Assembly: GCA_964655225.1 (NCBI GenBank)
Contig: CAZZMB010000026.1
Coordinates: forward strand, 1 to 33,628
DNA from: JAFMKE01 sp964655225
Lineage (GTDB): Bacteria; Bacteroidota; Bacteroidia; Chitinophagales; UBA8649
DNA: 33,628 bases
Reading direction: 5' to 3'
Position 1 is the first letter of the stretch. Each line of letters starts with the position of its first letter. Positions 33,401-33,628 of this stretch are shown here, one piece after another. Made by a program: the position numbers and the translations under genes. A model generated the notes under the pieces. The model did no database searches. It saw nothing but the letters and a program-made list of their open reading frames with translations, and was not told where the DNA came from.

Positions 33401-33587
33401 CATTTAGGATAAGGTAGTTTGGATTTTCAGTGATGTGACGCCCTTCGTCTTGGGTATCAAAAATAAATGAGGCATGCGCATTTAAGTTATTTTCTTGGAA
33501 AAGTTCAGGATTCTCAATGTAAGCGTATTGCCCAAATGAGAATAGGGACCAGCAAAAAAAAGTGAATGTAAAAAGGCGATAAAGCAT
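30477..33587 (-). CDS. lacZ: Exported GH2 beta-galactosidase (LacZ type)
   Basis: This 1036-aa glycoside hydrolase family 2 enzyme should cleave terminal beta-galactosides. An N-terminal signal peptide (about residues 1-19, FFCWSLFSFGQ) indicates export, unlike cytoplasmic E. coli LacZ. The sugar-binding jelly-roll domain contains VPGDWQMYDYDYPIYTN. It is followed by an immunoglobulin-like domain and the TIM barrel. The acid/base is Glu480 in WSVGNENG and the nucleophile is Glu548 in WIEYAHAMGN. The C-terminal Bgal_small_N domain is present (WRALTDNDFGNKANK). There is no T9SS C-terminal domain, so it is probably periplasmic. No other carbohydrate-degradation gene or SusCD pair is adjacent. 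Only 41 bases of upstream sequence are in the window. Confidence 0.93.
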   Translation of the reverse strand: MLYRLFTFTFFCWSLFSFGQYAYIENPELFQENNLNAHASFIFDTQDEGRHITENPNYLILNGDWLFHHSMVPEERPVDFYQTTYNTDDWATIPVPGDWQMYDYDYPIYTNWKYPFKPNKPNVPRDFNPVGSYKKNFNLPTDWDSGVDKIILHFGGVNSCFFVWLNGQYLGYSEDSKLPSEFLASSYLQNGQNQIAVEVYKYCDGTYLEDQDMWRLSGIERDVYLYKQPEVRIEDLTIQASLDESYSLGILSVDLHTAFPNYNKSTFSVECQLIAQEGSVLWQRYFTQANGLNTWAKKSLKGQIADVQQWSAQHPNLYTLEVCIRNEQNDLLQKVVQKVGFRSLEIKDGIFYINGDTALIKGVNRHEHDPNWGHAVAYTGNAFNEDSLRTDLELIKSLNFNAVRTAHYPNHPIFYDLCDEIGLYVCDEANLEGHYYMMFAPFDNLAIDPDYREAVLSRIYNMYQRDKNHPSIIMWSVGNENGTGKTMVEAYKMLKELDHDRPVFNERHFFMNTIKEKHSDFNGHMYAPIDKVEKIIKKDKDKPFIWIEYAHAMGNSTGNFNDLWDFVRSEPQVQGGFIWDWRDQGIWKTNENGQRFLAYGGHFEPEDQPYYGGLQGDGNFCANGVISADGKLHPGADAIKHAQSNIQIEMVNDTTFRFTNDFEAYNLSEFDCLVNWRTTDGQGHVGKYNALTCAPNSDTLIQYKSPGDVAFISFSLFKNGNEYVKNFFLKDFNQPQVNLGKELTQFKARKVGGLTVVGNDKVEFVISEKGTLHDLSVDDVLKFVDGPRVNFWRALTDNDFGNKANKRLAYWRSAEHLSELIDLSHGQADNYYAVVAVYELPEKKGTYRLGYKIYSDGLMEVNLDFDLKWSQEIPRIGSYMLLPADYDLIHYVGMGPNENYIDRQDGQRLDEFYLGLNPDPDYPDLQIQEMPYIRPQEYGNRTKTFLVNLYAPNDSLRITCNDLSFSVWPHNQADIDAGAEKQGKTSLDVPKREQVCLNIDYGQTGVGGDNSWGRKPYDQYMLKAGTYSYSFTFDPR

Positions 33588-33628
33588 GTTAAGGTAAATT
33601 ACAAGTAAAGATAAGAAAATGAGCGGAG

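Noticed and set aside
1399..33628. tRNA, rRNA, tmRNA, SRP RNA, CRISPR arrays, insertion sequences or prophage
   Set aside because: Intergenic spaces are all under 200 bases; none shows tRNA-like folds, regularly spaced repeats, or transposase/integrase genes. A small SRP RNA next to ffh was looked for and not found.
33588..33628. TATCTTTA upstream of the beta-galactosidase as a promoter
   Set aside because: It lacks the final G of TAnnTTTG, and the -33 region is outside or at the edge of the window, so it cannot be judged.

Overview
The window is A+T-rich chromosomal DNA from a member of the Bacteroidota, and it carries almost entirely housekeeping and envelope genes. Four lines of evidence point to that phylum. 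The primary sigma factor is the short (289-aa) Bacteroidota type. Several genes are preceded by the phylum's -7 element TAnnTTTG, some with a -33 TTG. There is a long-form glyceraldehyde-3-phosphate dehydrogenase. A TonB-dependent receptor with a carboxypeptidase-regulatory-like N-terminus is encoded with a PorV-family barrel and a very large secreted protein with a type IX secretion (T9SS)-like C-terminus. I cannot place the organism below phylum. Two runs of exactly 100 N (16163-16262 and 18520-18619) are assembly gaps; both interrupt genes.

Layout. 1-4033: the start of dnaB (its 3' end lies off the window), a YbhN/UPF0104-type flippase-like membrane protein, divergent ruvC, then HIT and greA on the minus strand. 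4060-13554: the most distinctive block, a minus-strand operon reading TonB-dependent receptor, 1360-aa secreted protein, PorV-barrel/OmpA fusion. It begins at a recognisable promoter and ends at a perfect intrinsic terminator. 13613-15321: a 2-hydroxyacid dehydrogenase overlapping rsmA. 15350-17518: a leucyl aminopeptidase (with gap 1) and pdxA, overlapping by one base. 17523-19271: rplU, rpmA, gap 2, ruvX and def on the minus strand. 19305-23595: a START-like protein, an LptF/LptG permease, a PAP2 phosphatase and an ArnT-like glycosyltransferase, tightly packed as an envelope-lipid operon. 23610-28720: rpoD, long-form gap, ffh and a DAO-type FAD oxidoreductase on the plus strand. 28694-33628: a YbiT-like ABC-F ATPase with one degenerate composite ATP site, and an exported GH2 beta-galactosidase.

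How the genes work together. DnaB, RuvC and RuvX act in replication, recombination and rRNA maturation. GreA, the sigma factor, L21, L27, RsmA, Def, Ffh and the ABC-F protein cover transcription, ribosome assembly, nascent-chain processing and targeting. The flippase, LptF/G, PAP2, glycosyltransferase and PorV/TonB operon build or decorate the outer envelope. GH2 beta-galactosidase, GAPDH, PdxA, aminopeptidase and the dehydrogenase are metabolic. I see no tRNA, rRNA, CRISPR array, insertion sequence or phage gene. No stretch over 300 bases lacks a gene; the longest intergenic regions (1399-1581, 23542-23721, 19244-19391) hold inverted repeats and promoter elements described below.
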